A program made the position numbers and the translations under genes. Positions 19,901 through 27,656 of a DNA stretch of 64,000 nt are shown here, piece by piece. The notes beneath the pieces were generated by a model. The model had not been told where the DNA came from, searched no databases, and was given only the letters and a program-made list of their open reading frames with translations. How positions within the stretch are numbered: the stretch's first letter is position 1; each line of letters starts with the position of its first letter. This DNA comes from Pedobacter namyangjuensis (GTDB lineage: Bacteria > Bacteroidota > Bacteroidia > Sphingobacteriales > Sphingobacteriaceae), in NCBI RefSeq assembly GCF_003313325.1, contig NZ_QMHQ01000004.1:62001-126000 (forward strand). The letters run 5' to 3'.

Positions 19901-20186
19901 TAGACCAACATTTGGAACTGGTAAAAATCAACAAGCACAAACACGATACTTACAAGATGCATCTTACATCAGGTTAAAAAATGTGCAATTAGGCTATACT
20001 TTGCCTCAAAAAATTGTTCAAAAATTCGGTGCACAAAAACTTAGGGTATTTGCTTCGGGCGAAAACCTAATCACTTGGACTGATCTAGCAGAAATGTTTG
20101 ATCCAGAGACAATTGATGGTGGATCAAATGGAAGTGTTTATCCTCTTCAAAAAGTGGTATCATTTGGTTTAAGTTTAACTTTTTAA
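16977..20186 (+). CDS. SusC/RagA-type TonB-dependent outer-membrane transporter
   Basis: A 1069-residue outer-membrane receptor: signal peptide to about residue 32, a CarboxypepD_reg-like domain at about 36-107, the SusC hallmark VVVVGFGTQ at 117-125, a plug domain and a long beta-barrel ending in aromatic F (SFGLSLTF). There is no STN domain, so it should not signal directly to an anti-sigma factor. It is followed within ten bases by its SusD lipoprotein. SusC barrels import oligosaccharides or peptides captured by SusD. No glycoside hydrolase or peptidase accompanies the pair, so the substrate is open. Confidence 0.94.
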   Translation: MAKRLLCINKCIFMFLTTFILNVFFLETTNAQTVKVAISGTISDDKGAPIPGATIKERGTTNVAISDTDGKYKISAPKGATLEFAFLGFATKTALVGDALQINISLLEDEAQNLEQVVVVGFGTQKKVNLTGAVGVVDAKALENRPVQNVAQALQGLVPGLNISQNNGSLESSPSINIRGTGTIGNGSSGGPLILVDGMEGDLNAINPQDIDNISILKDASASSIYGSRAAYGVILVTTKRGKSGKVQVNYNNSLRLTRPALLPEMMDSYTFATYFNDASINGGSAPHFDAAALKRIQDYQAGIITASVIPNPNNTQVWGDGYAYGNANNDWYQEMYRKQSFSQEHNISLNGGNETTTYYLSGNFMDQAGMMRFNQDNYGRYGATAKINTKLSESLSANYTNRFVRETYRRPSALTNGFYEAIGRQGWPTLPLYDPNGFLYSSPSPALEMRDGGEDNQVKDWMYQQLQLVFEPIKGWKTFAEINYRTQTQFRHWDSQQTFNHDVNGVPYLYKRTSNVNEYAFKQNYFNTNIYSEYSKSINMHNFKGMVGTQYEDTRYRDFNAQRDGIIVRDIATLNTTTGLDPDGKVIAPQVNGQYQNWATQGFFGRLNYDYDGKYLIEANLRYDASSRFRAGRRWDWFPSVSAGWNIAREDFFKERFSFANTFKFRGSYGNLGNQNTNDWYPTYIVMPVGTANGGWLINGLRPNTANAPNPVSTTLTWETIESYNVGLDFGFLDNRLTGSFDWYNRKTMGMVGPAPELPATIGRPTPQTNNTSLKSVGFEFEIGWNDRLKNGLGYGVKFLLSDYQTTVTSYPANYTNGLVTYRAGQKLGEIWGYETIGIAKTQAEMDAHLATLTGGQSLLGSQWSAGDIMYADLNGDGKLDAGSNVFGDTGDRRIIGNNTPRYRVGLDLNLDYKGFDFRAFFQGVLKRDYWQSSYFFWGATSDKWWSTGLVQHTDYFRNDPNNALGLNLDSYYPRPTFGTGKNQQAQTRYLQDASYIRLKNVQLGYTLPQKIVQKFGAQKLRVFASGENLITWTDLAEMFDPETIDGGSNGSVYPLQKVVSFGLSLTF

Positions 20187-20195
20187 TTGATAGAA

Positions 20196-22193
20196 ATGAA
20201 TTTATATAAACATATAAAAATTACCTGTCTAGCTACATGTTTGGCTATAATACTATTAGCAGGTGGTTGTAAAAAGGCATTAGATAAGGAACCATTATCT
20301 AACATTACACCAGAAAACTATTTAAACGAAGAAAATCAGCTTTCTGCATATGCGATTGCAAGATACGAAGGCATACTGCCATCCCATGGAAACTGGTCAT
20401 TTGGAACATTCGGCACCGATGGTAATACGGACAACATGGTATTACCTGTTTTAGATAATAAATTTATTCCTGGTTTATGGAGAGTTGGCGATACTGGCGG
20501 AGATTGGGGATTTACCAATATTTATCAGACAAATTATTTTTTGAACGACGTACTTCCAAAATGGAACGCTGGGAAAATTATTGGAAACGCAGACAACATT
20601 AAACAATACATCGGCGAAATCTATTTCTTAAGAGCTTTTGAGTATTTTAAGAAGCTTCAAGCGGTAGGTGATTATCCAATTCTTAGGGGTACATATCCTG
20701 ATAACAGAGAAATTTTAACAGAAATTAGCAAAAGAGCGCCAAGAAATGAAGTTGCAAGGTTCATTATTTCAGATCTAGATTCTGCGATAATGTTGTTGAA
20801 GACTGCACCAGACGGTGGAGCAAAAAACAGAATATCAAAGGTTGCTGCTCAATTGGTAAAATCTCGAGTTGCTTTGTATGAAGGAACTTGGTTGAAATAC
20901 TTCAAAAATACCGCTTTTGTACCCAATGGCCCTAATTGGCCAGGTGCAACTAAAAGCTATAACGCGAATTACCAATATCCTAGTGGAAGCATAGATGCTG
21001 AGATACAATATTTTTTAACACAAGCGATGTCTGCGTCAAAACTTGTGGCTGACGCAATTCCCTTGGTTAATAACACTGGCGTTATTGAAGCTCCAAACAA
21101 CGAAAATCCTTACTTAAATATGTTCGGTGCGGTAAACATGTCAGGTTATAGCGAAGTTTTACTTTGGAGACAATATGCAGCTGGGGTTGTTACGCACAAT
21201 GTTCCTGTAGCGGCTCAGGCTGGCAACTATGCTGTAGGCTTAACTCGAAGTATGGTTGAAAGCTTTCTATCTGATAATGGATTACCTATCTACGCCAGTG
21301 GAAGTAATTATCAAGGAGACGATTACATTGCAGATGTAAGAAAAAACAGAGATGGTCGTTTAAATCTGTTCTTAAAAGAGCCAGGACAAAGAAACATTTT
21401 GGTCAATGTTACACAGGGTACACACGGTACACCTGTTGAACCAACACCTAGAATATGGGAATCAAACTATGAACAAAAATACACTTCTGGTTACGCGATT
21501 AGAAAAGGTATTAGTTATGACGGCGCACAAAGCAATAATGGACAAGGTTTTACTGGAAGTATTATTTTTAGAGCATCAGAAGCATACCTCAACTATATTG
21601 AGGCTAGCTATGAAAAAAATGGTGTAATTGATGCCGATGCAACTAGATACTGGCAAGCTTTGAGAACCAGAGCTAAAGTAAATCCAGACTTTAACCAAAC
21701 CATTGCTGCTACGGTGATGTCTAGAGAAACCCAAGATTGGGGTGCCTACTCAGCGGGCGCTGTAATTTCTCCGACACTTTACAACATCCGTAGAGAAAGA
21801 AGAAATGAATTAATGGCTGAAGGTTTAAGATTTATGGATTTGAAAAGATGGAGAGCAATGGATCAAATGATTGCTACACCTTATCATTTTGAAGGCTTTA
21901 AACTTTGGGGACCAATGAGAAGTTGGTTTACCGCAAATCAAATTGTTTTTGGAGCAACCAATAATGCTGCTGTTGTATCTGACCCTGCGTTGAGTAGCTA
22001 TTTACGCCCCCAAGAAATTCGTTCAAATGCGGATTCATACCGTGGGGCGAGATGGACAATGGCACATTATTTAAATCCAATTGCTACAGCACATTTTAAT
22101 TTAAGTGCAACAGGTGGAGATTTCTCAACTTCTCCTATCTACCAAAACCCAGGTTGGTCAACAGCTGCCGGTTCTGGTCCAACAGGATTATAA
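20196..22193 (+). CDS. SusD/RagB-type surface nutrient-binding lipoprotein
   Basis: The ATG at 20196 is chosen over a TTG nine bases upstream that abuts the SusC stop. The 665-residue product has a lipobox LAGGC with the lipidated cysteine at residue 25, and SusD features: SNITPENY near the N-terminus, helical TPR-like segments, and the C-terminal signature IRRERRNELMAEGLRFMDLKRW around residues 530-552 (shown here in part: RRNELMAEG, RFMDLKRW). It forms the lid of the SusC barrel. A strong terminator follows, so the operon consists of just these two genes. Confidence 0.93.
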   Translation: MNLYKHIKITCLATCLAIILLAGGCKKALDKEPLSNITPENYLNEENQLSAYAIARYEGILPSHGNWSFGTFGTDGNTDNMVLPVLDNKFIPGLWRVGDTGGDWGFTNIYQTNYFLNDVLPKWNAGKIIGNADNIKQYIGEIYFLRAFEYFKKLQAVGDYPILRGTYPDNREILTEISKRAPRNEVARFIISDLDSAIMLLKTAPDGGAKNRISKVAAQLVKSRVALYEGTWLKYFKNTAFVPNGPNWPGATKSYNANYQYPSGSIDAEIQYFLTQAMSASKLVADAIPLVNNTGVIEAPNNENPYLNMFGAVNMSGYSEVLLWRQYAAGVVTHNVPVAAQAGNYAVGLTRSMVESFLSDNGLPIYASGSNYQGDDYIADVRKNRDGRLNLFLKEPGQRNILVNVTQGTHGTPVEPTPRIWESNYEQKYTSGYAIRKGISYDGAQSNNGQGFTGSIIFRASEAYLNYIEASYEKNGVIDADATRYWQALRTRAKVNPDFNQTIAATVMSRETQDWGAYSAGAVISPTLYNIRRERRNELMAEGLRFMDLKRWRAMDQMIATPYHFEGFKLWGPMRSWFTANQIVFGATNNAAVVSDPALSSYLRPQEIRSNADSYRGARWTMAHYLNPIATAHFNLSATGGDFSTSPIYQNPGWSTAAGSGPTGL

Positions 22194-22208
22194 TTTAAAA
22201 TCCTCTTA

Positions 22209-22248
22209 AAAACAAAAAGGGTTCTCGTTTGAGAACCCTTTTTGTTTT
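22209..22248 (+). terminator. Strong intrinsic terminator after the SusC/SusD pair
   Basis: An 18-bp perfect stem (22209-22226 with 22231-22248) around a GTTT loop, with A and T runs at its base, starts 16 bases after the SusD stop. The converging aroK gene ends at 22258, so it may act in both directions. Confidence 0.9.
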
Positions 22249-22257
22249 GCCTAAAAA

Positions 22258-22758
22258 CTACTGCTGAAATATCTTCTGCTCCAAAGTTTCCGCATCCAAA
22301 TCAAATGAATTAACAATCAGCTTTGCTTTATAATAGAATGGATTTCGCTCTGCTAATTTCATATTGATGAAAGCTAAAAGTTGCTCATCGTCCATATCCC
22401 TAATTAATGGACGTTTTTGGCGATTATGTAAACGAGAAACCAATTGCGCAGGCTCCATTTGTAAATAAACCGTCGTCCCGTTCTCGTTCATCCACTCCAT
22501 ATTATCAAAGAAACAAGGTAAACCACCACCCGTTGCAACCACACAAGTTTCTGGATAATTGTATGTTCTCAGCGTTTCTCTCTCTAGATTTCTAAATCCA
22601 GATTCACCATGTAACTCAAAATACTCGGCTATGGTTTTACCTTCACGTTCTACTATTACCGCGTCAATATCAATTACCGGGCAATTTAACCTGCTGGCTA
22701 GTTGTTTAGCCTTTGTACTTTTACCACAGCCCATAAATCCTACTAAAAAAATCTTCAT
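22258..22758 (-). CDS. aroK: Shikimate kinase
   Basis: Phosphorylates shikimate in the aromatic amino-acid (chorismate) pathway. The 166-residue protein is standard: Walker A GFMGCGKST (residues 7-15), shikimate-binding DID, the ATGGG loop after VVA, and the LID segment RPLIRD. It is the distal gene of a minus-strand group whose upstream members concern membrane and possibly nucleotide or folate functions; a 51-base gap separates it from the permease gene. Confidence 0.94.
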   Translation of the reverse strand: MKIFLVGFMGCGKSTKAKQLASRLNCPVIDIDAVIVEREGKTIAEYFELHGESGFRNLERETLRTYNYPETCVVATGGGLPCFFDNMEWMNENGTTVYLQMEPAQLVSRLHNRQKRPLIRDMDDEQLLAFINMKLAERNPFYYKAKLIVNSFDLDAETLEQKIFQQ

Positions 22759-22809
22759 CTTAAATATTGTTCAATTGATAAATGTCTGATTATTTGGCAA
22801 AACCGATTA

Positions 22810-23865
22810 CTAAGAAAGTTTAACCCTCGGATCTACCCATGCGTACATTAAATCGACCAAGATATTTACCACTACAAATACAAAGGCGATAAATAAAATG
22901 GACCCCATTACTACGGGGAAATCAGACATTTCTAGTGCTGTTACCGTTGTTCTGCCCAAGCCGTTGTAGCCAAAAATATATTCTACAAAGAATGACCCAG
23001 CTAAAAGCGACGCAAACCATCCAGATATTGCAGTAATTACCGGATTTAAAGCATTCTTCAAAGCATGTTTATAAATTATCGCATTGCGACTTAAACCTTT
23101 TGCTCTTGCGGTTCTGATGTAATCCTGTGCCAATACATCTAACATCGCACTGCGTGTTAATTGTACAATAATGGCTAATGGTCGTAAGCCTAGCGTAATC
23201 ATTGGTAACCAAAGGTTTTTCCAAGTAATAATTTCTCCTTCAAAAGGATCGTAACTATACAAACTTCCACTCATATTTAAGCCAGTATAATCTGCTAATA
23301 CAAATCCGAACAACCAAGCGATAATAATTCCCGCGAAAAAAGATGGAGCCGAAATACCTAATATAGCAAATGAGTTAGCAGCATTATCAATCCAAGTGCC
23401 TTGTTTTACGGCAGAAACAACACCTAAAAACACTCCAATTATTGTTGCAAAAATCATGGCGGTTAAAGCTAATACAAATGTATTGGGTACGGTTTCAGAA
23501 AGTATGGCAGTTACATCTCTCTTGGTTTGATAAGATCTGCGCAGATAAGGCGTTTTTATAACCAGGGCATCATCGCCAATGGCAAATAGCTTTTGATAAC
23601 CGTATTTATCTTCATTTTCTTTGAGGTTCGGGTGGATACTTAATGGCGATAAATCATTCAAATACAGAAAAAACTGAACCGGCTTTGACCTATCCAAACC
23701 AAACTCTTTACGCACTGCATCCAAAGATTGCACATCAGAACGTTGTCCCAAGGTCATTCGAGCAGGATCGCCGGGTAAAATATTAAAAAGCACAAAAACA
23801 ACCAAGATAACACCCGCCATTACAGCGAAACCGTACAGTATCTTTTTAAGTGCGTAGGTACCCAT
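22810..23865 (-). CDS. OppB/DppB-like ABC transporter permease
   Basis: A 351-residue inner-membrane permease. It begins with the family pattern LKKILYGFAVMAGVILVVFVLFN-type first helix and LPGDPAR, has a periplasmic insertion (about 45-130) and ends with the EAA-type loop DYIRTARAKGLS and five to six membrane helices. Typical job: dipeptide/oligopeptide or nickel import. Unusually, no second permease, ATPase or binding protein is seen anywhere near it; it directly abuts the DoxX-type gene (one follows the other without a gap). Partners must be elsewhere or the role differs. Confidence 0.88.
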   Translation of the reverse strand: MGTYALKKILYGFAVMAGVILVVFVLFNILPGDPARMTLGQRSDVQSLDAVRKEFGLDRSKPVQFFLYLNDLSPLSIHPNLKENEDKYGYQKLFAIGDDALVIKTPYLRRSYQTKRDVTAILSETVPNTFVLALTAMIFATIIGVFLGVVSAVKQGTWIDNAANSFAILGISAPSFFAGIIIAWLFGFVLADYTGLNMSGSLYSYDPFEGEIITWKNLWLPMITLGLRPLAIIVQLTRSAMLDVLAQDYIRTARAKGLSRNAIIYKHALKNALNPVITAISGWFASLLAGSFFVEYIFGYNGLGRTTVTALEMSDFPVVMGSILFIAFVFVVVNILVDLMYAWVDPRVKLS

Positions 23866-25017
23866 TTACTTCGAGAAATATTGTTCTGCCAATTTATCAA
23901 ATGATGGCAAACTGTTATAATGCCATTTTTGTACAACAACGCCATTTTTCAAAAGCATAACACCAGGATTTGCCCTAACCATACTTTTTAACGGAACAGC
24001 GTCTGCGTAAAAAACCTCCATAAACAGTTTCATTTTTGTACTAAACTCATCCGCATCCTGTGCCGAGTTTGAAGTTAATAAAACCGTACGAATATTAAAC
24101 TGCTCAGCGGCATTTAAGGCCAATGCATTTGTTTCGCCAATAGCCTTTTCGTTAGCATTATCTAAACTATAAGCTACCACTACTAAATTATAATACGGGT
24201 TTTCGATTATTTCTTTGGTATAATCAGTTCCAGATGCATCGGTAATTAGTAAATCTTTAATCTTAACATCGTAGCCCTTTTTAATTAGTTTCTTTTCTGG
24301 CGTGCCTACAACTTCCCAATCTTCATCTTTCCAAATTTCCAATTTCATGTAGTCCTTATCGCTCATGGTTTTGGTTTCACCAGTTTTCTTATGCTTAAGC
24401 TGATACATAATCAGATACTCGTCTTGTGGTGCTCCCTCTGGTATTTTCATATTCTCAGGTATACTTGCGCCAACTTTATAAGGTAGAAAATCTATAATCG
24501 GTAAAAAATTATACGTAAACGTTCCAAAAAATAACGAAGCGGCAAAAACGGCCGAAAATAATCCGCTTTGCCAACCTGGGTGGTTGGTTACAGGCTGAAT
24601 TAGTTCTCGTTTAAGATACAAATAAATGATCATCAGCAATAAAACAAGATCTTTGCTAAACGATTGCCACGGAGTTAAAGGAATTGCATCGCCAAAGCAA
24701 CCGCAAGAAGTTACTACTTTAAATGCGGCAGATACAAACGTTAAAAATGTAAAAAAGATAATAAGCGCTAGCAAACCTTTAGTAACTGTATTTTTCCAAA
24801 AACCGAAAAGCAATAATGCGCCCAAAACTATTTCTAACACACATAAAATGATAGCTATACCAGTTGCCCAACCATTTAAAAACGAAAGGTGAAAGACATC
24901 AAAATACTCTTGCAGTTTATAGCCAAACCCTAAAGGATCATTAGCTTTAATTAAACCAGAGAATATAAATAGTATACCAACAAACCATCGTGAAAAAATT
25001 AGGGTTAATCTCTGCAT
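23866..25017 (-). CDS. DoxX/MauE-like membrane protein with C-terminal thioredoxin-fold domain (BT_3928-like)
   Basis: A 383-residue inner-membrane protein. Residues 1-140 form four helices of the DoxX/MauE type, with SRWFVGILFIFSGLIK at the start and TSCGCFGDAIPLTPW before helix four; one more helix follows at about 150-170. The remainder is periplasmic, and residues about 265-380 look like a thioredoxin fold (VVAYSLDN, RTVLLTSN, NPGVMLLKNGVVV) but lack a CxxC. MauE-like units handle thiol redox in the membrane. In Bacteroidota this gene commonly sits beside a DUF1599 gene and folP, as here. The role is unproven. Confidence 0.8.
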   Translation of the reverse strand: MQRLTLIFSRWFVGILFIFSGLIKANDPLGFGYKLQEYFDVFHLSFLNGWATGIAIILCVLEIVLGALLLFGFWKNTVTKGLLALIIFFTFLTFVSAAFKVVTSCGCFGDAIPLTPWQSFSKDLVLLLMIIYLYLKRELIQPVTNHPGWQSGLFSAVFAASLFFGTFTYNFLPIIDFLPYKVGASIPENMKIPEGAPQDEYLIMYQLKHKKTGETKTMSDKDYMKLEIWKDEDWEVVGTPEKKLIKKGYDVKIKDLLITDASGTDYTKEIIENPYYNLVVVAYSLDNANEKAIGETNALALNAAEQFNIRTVLLTSNSAQDADEFSTKMKLFMEVFYADAVPLKSMVRANPGVMLLKNGVVVQKWHYNSLPSFDKLAEQYFSK

Positions 25018-25042
25018 AATTATTGTGTATAGGCTTAAATTT

Positions 25043-25585
25043 CTATTTTACATCGAGCTTTATGAGCGCAAAAACGGCATAGTTTAACATATCCTGGTAG
25101 TTGGCTTTTACACCTTCAGAGGCTACGGTTTGCCCCAAATTATCTTCAATTTGTTTTACCCTGAAAATCTTCATCAGAATTAAATCGGTTAATGAGCTAA
25201 TGCGCATATCTCTCCAAGCCTCTCCGTAATCGTGGTTTTTGGCAAACATCAATTCCTTGGTTTCATTTACACTTTTATCAAATAAGGTTTCTACCAATTG
25301 AACGTCCAACTCATTTGGGTCTTTGTCTGTTAACTCCAGTTGCAACATAGCAATTATGCAGTAGTTTACAATACCTATATATTCTGAAGTAACATCCTCT
25401 CCTACCTTAGAAATTTTCTTTTCTTCTAGTGTTCTGATGCGTTGTGCTTTAATAAAAATCTGATCAGTAATAGACAAAGGCCTTAAGATGCGCCAAGCCG
25501 TACCGTAATCTTTAGTTTTTTTTAAAAAAAGCGATTTACACACCGCTATTACGTCGCTATATTCTTGTGATGTATTTACTGGCAA
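25043..25585 (-). CDS. DUF1599 (Nmad1-type) protein with two tandem domain copies
   Basis: A 180-residue, mostly helical cytosolic protein made of two copies of one unit: residues 11-85 and 102-178. Matching blocks are KDYGTAWRILR (25-35) and HDYGEAWRDMR (118-128), then SITDQIFIKAQRI and SLTDLILMKIFRV. DUF1599 (PF07659) was renamed nucleotide-modification-associated domain 1, so a nucleotide-related role is possible. The only in-frame start is TTG (25583-25585); no ATG is available upstream before a stop. It diverges from folP across 52 bases holding a palindrome. Function inferred only. Confidence 0.8.
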   Translation of the reverse strand: MPVNTSQEYSDVIAVCKSLFLKKTKDYGTAWRILRPLSITDQIFIKAQRIRTLEEKKISKVGEDVTSEYIGIVNYCIIAMLQLELTDKDPNELDVQLVETLFDKSVNETKELMFAKNHDYGEAWRDMRISSLTDLILMKIFRVKQIEDNLGQTVASEGVKANYQDMLNYAVFALIKLDVK

Positions 25586-25609
25586 AACAATTAAAATATT
25601 TAGTTTAAA

Positions 25610-25623
25610 GGTATTTTAATACC
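25610..25623. promoter_or_regulatory. Perfect 14-base palindrome between DUF1599 and folP genes
   Basis: GGTATTTTAATACC, a 5-base arm dyad with a TTTA centre, lies in the divergent spacer immediately before the -7 element of folP. Its position suits an operator controlling both directions. Confidence 0.42.
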
Positions 25624-25631
25624 TATTTTTG
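25624..25631 (+). promoter_or_regulatory. Putative -7 element (TATTTTTG) of folP, near-leaderless
   Basis: TAnnTTTG match ending six bases before the ATG at 25638, so the predicted start of transcription falls at or next to the start codon. No clear TTTG at -33. Confidence 0.45.
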
Positions 25632-25637
25632 TATTAA

Positions 25638-26504
25638 ATGATGGCTAAAGATACATTTTTAAACCGAAAACTTACATTAAATAGCAAAGGTACGCTGGTT
25701 GATCTGACTAAGCCATCGGTTATGGCAATTTTAAATATTACTCCCGATTCTTTCTTTGCCGGCAGTCGTGCTAGTGGGATAAGAGATGCTTTAAAAAAGG
25801 TTGAAACTTTTATAAATGAGGGTGCTAAGTTTATTGATATTGGTGCTTACTCATCAAGACCTGGCGCCGCTGATGTTAGCGAAAAAGAAGAAATTGAACG
25901 TTTAATTCCAATCCTAAAAGCTGTAAATTATGAGTTTCCTAACACTATAATATCTGTAGATACTTTCAGAGCTAAAGTAGCAGAGGAAGCAATTTTTTCT
26001 GGAGCAAATATTATAAATGATATTGCCGGAGGCGATTTAGATGCGGAAATGTTTAATACTGTTGCAAAACTTAAGATACCCTACATTATGATGCACATGA
26101 AAGGTACACCACAAAACATGCAACAAAATCCTGTTTATGAAGATGTAGTTGCAGAGGTCTTTTCTTATTTTAATACCAAAATACAGAAACTGAGAAATTT
26201 AGGTATTAAAGATGTGATTATCGATCCAGGTTTTGGTTTTGCTAAAACAATGACGCACAATTACCAACTATTGCAGCAAATGGAAAGCTTAAATGTATTT
26301 GAGCTCCCATTATTAGTTGGTTTTTCTAGAAAATCAATGATTACCAAGGTTTTGGACATAAAAACAGAAGATGCCGTAAACGGAACTAGCATCTTAAACA
26401 CCATCGCTTTGCAAAAAGGCGCAAATATTTTACGAGTGCATGATGTTAAGGCGGCAATGGAGTGCATTAAGTTAAACGAAAAGGTAAACAACCCATCTAA
26501 TTAG
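25638..26504 (+). CDS. folP: Dihydropteroate synthase
   Basis: Joins 7,8-dihydropterin pyrophosphate and p-aminobenzoate to give dihydropteroate in folate synthesis; the target of sulfonamides. The 288-residue TIM barrel shows VMAILNITPDSFF (first pterin loop), FIDIGAYSSRPGA, SVDTFRAKVA, NDIAGG, MMHMKGTPQNMQ and GFSRKSM. Two ATG codons are adjacent; the first is used here. It is followed after 108 bases by cdaA, an arrangement common in Bacteroidota. Confidence 0.96.
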   Translation: MMAKDTFLNRKLTLNSKGTLVDLTKPSVMAILNITPDSFFAGSRASGIRDALKKVETFINEGAKFIDIGAYSSRPGAADVSEKEEIERLIPILKAVNYEFPNTIISVDTFRAKVAEEAIFSGANIINDIAGGDLDAEMFNTVAKLKIPYIMMHMKGTPQNMQQNPVYEDVVAEVFSYFNTKIQKLRNLGIKDVIIDPGFGFAKTMTHNYQLLQQMESLNVFELPLLVGFSRKSMITKVLDIKTEDAVNGTSILNTIALQKGANILRVHDVKAAMECIKLNEKVNNPSN

Positions 26505-26612
26505 CTAGCTTTAGAAAATTTGAGAATTTTTTTTTTAAAATTCCGACGAAATACTGCTATAAAACTCGCTCATTTATAAATTAGCCAGGCAAATTGATTA
26601 ACTTGTGCTCAA

Positions 26613-27410
26613 ATGAAGAGTTTTGATTTCGACTTTCTGATAGATAAGATCACTTGGATGAGCATAATTGACATTATCGTGGTGGCGATACTGTTATATT
26701 ACGTTTATAGCCTAATTAGAAACACACTTGCCGTAAATCTTTTATTAGGCATGCTGATTATCTTCTTGTTTTATCATTTAGTAACCAGCTTACACATGGA
26801 CCTGCTCTCTAGCATCATAAATAAATTTATGAGCGTGGGAATTATGGCTATGGTTATTATTTTTCAACCAGAAATCAGGCGCTTTTTACTACATATAGGT
26901 AAAAGCACTTTCTTACAGAAAAATAAAGCTTGGTGGGGATATCTTTTCGGAAGTAAGGATTTAGAACGCGATAATCTGATTAGAATTAAACCGATAATAG
27001 ATGCTTGTAAAAGCATGAAAAAAAGCAGAACAGGCGCATTAATTATTTTTGTGAAGTATTACGATGATGAACTTTTTAACAACAGCTGTGAATTAATTGA
27101 CGCTAAAATTTCTAAACGTTTGCTTGAGAGCATATTCCAAAAATACAGTCCGCTACACGATGGCGCAGTTGTTATATCGGAGAATAAAATCAAAAGTGCC
27201 AGTTGTATATTGCCACTCACAGATAACGATAAGCTTCCTCCACAATTTGGCTTGCGTCACCGAGCTGGCATTGGCGTATCAGAAACTACAGATGCTGTTG
27301 CCGTTATTATCTCTGAAGAAACTGGCGAGATTGCCTACGCTAAACAAGGTAGGGTAAGAATGAATGTTTCTTTTGGAGAACTAGAGAAATTGCTGAATAA
27401 GGACTTTTAG
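26613..27410 (+). CDS. cdaA: Diadenylate cyclase, CdaA type (c-di-AMP synthase)
   Basis: Makes cyclic di-AMP from two ATP. The 265-residue protein has three N-terminal membrane helices (about 16-35, 38-57, 70-85) and a DisA_N domain with both catalytic motifs: D183-G-A185 (LHDGAVVIS) and R215-H-R217-A-G. c-di-AMP controls potassium and osmotic balance and cell-wall stress. No c-di-AMP phosphodiesterase is seen in the window. The stop codon overlaps the first unit of a repeat tract. Confidence 0.94.
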   Translation: MKSFDFDFLIDKITWMSIIDIIVVAILLYYVYSLIRNTLAVNLLLGMLIIFLFYHLVTSLHMDLLSSIINKFMSVGIMAMVIIFQPEIRRFLLHIGKSTFLQKNKAWWGYLFGSKDLERDNLIRIKPIIDACKSMKKSRTGALIIFVKYYDDELFNNSCELIDAKISKRLLESIFQKYSPLHDGAVVISENKIKSASCILPLTDNDKLPPQFGLRHRAGIGVSETTDAVAVIISEETGEIAYAKQGRVRMNVSFGELEKLLNKDF

Positions 27411-27525
27411 AGCAAGGAGCAACAAGGAGCAAGGAATAAGGAGCAAGGAGCAAGGAATAAAGAGCAAGGAATAAAGAGCAAGGAACAAGGAGCAAGGATT
27501 AAGGATTTAGGATTAAGGATTTAGG
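27411..27525. repeat. Irregular tandem repeat tract, GAGCAAGGA / GGATTTAGGATTAA units
   Basis: About seven copies of GAGCAAGGA, some overlapping and some separated by ATAA or ACAAG, run from the last base of cdaA to about 27498, followed by alternating AAGGATTTAGGATT units. Purely purine-rich on the plus strand. It encodes no gene and resembles the low-complexity AAGGAGC tracts found between genes in this lineage; an inverted, degenerate copy lies at about 30737-30763. Confidence 0.75.
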
Positions 27526-27594
27526 ACAAAATCACAATAAAAACTAGCTATAAATTCACTTAGGTAGCTGCGGTGCTAAAATTTAGAAACAAAA

Positions 27595-27640
27595 AAAGGA
27601 GCAAAAATTAGAGATAAACATCTTTAATCTTTGCTCCTTT
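27595..27640. terminator. Long bidirectional hairpin between cdaA and the bacilliredoxin gene
   Basis: A 21-base arm (27595-27615) pairs with 27620-27640 with 19 matches and a 4-base loop; A and T runs flank it. The outer part of the stem is the AAGGAGC repeat unit and its inverted copy, which suggests the hairpin grew out of the adjacent repeat. Confidence 0.8.
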
Positions 27641-27656
27641 ATCTTTTATAGTCTAA

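Noticed and set aside
27411..27525. Possible CRISPR or VNTR array after cdaA
   Set aside because: Units are 9-14 bases, irregular and without unique spacers of constant size; it is a low-complexity repeat tract.
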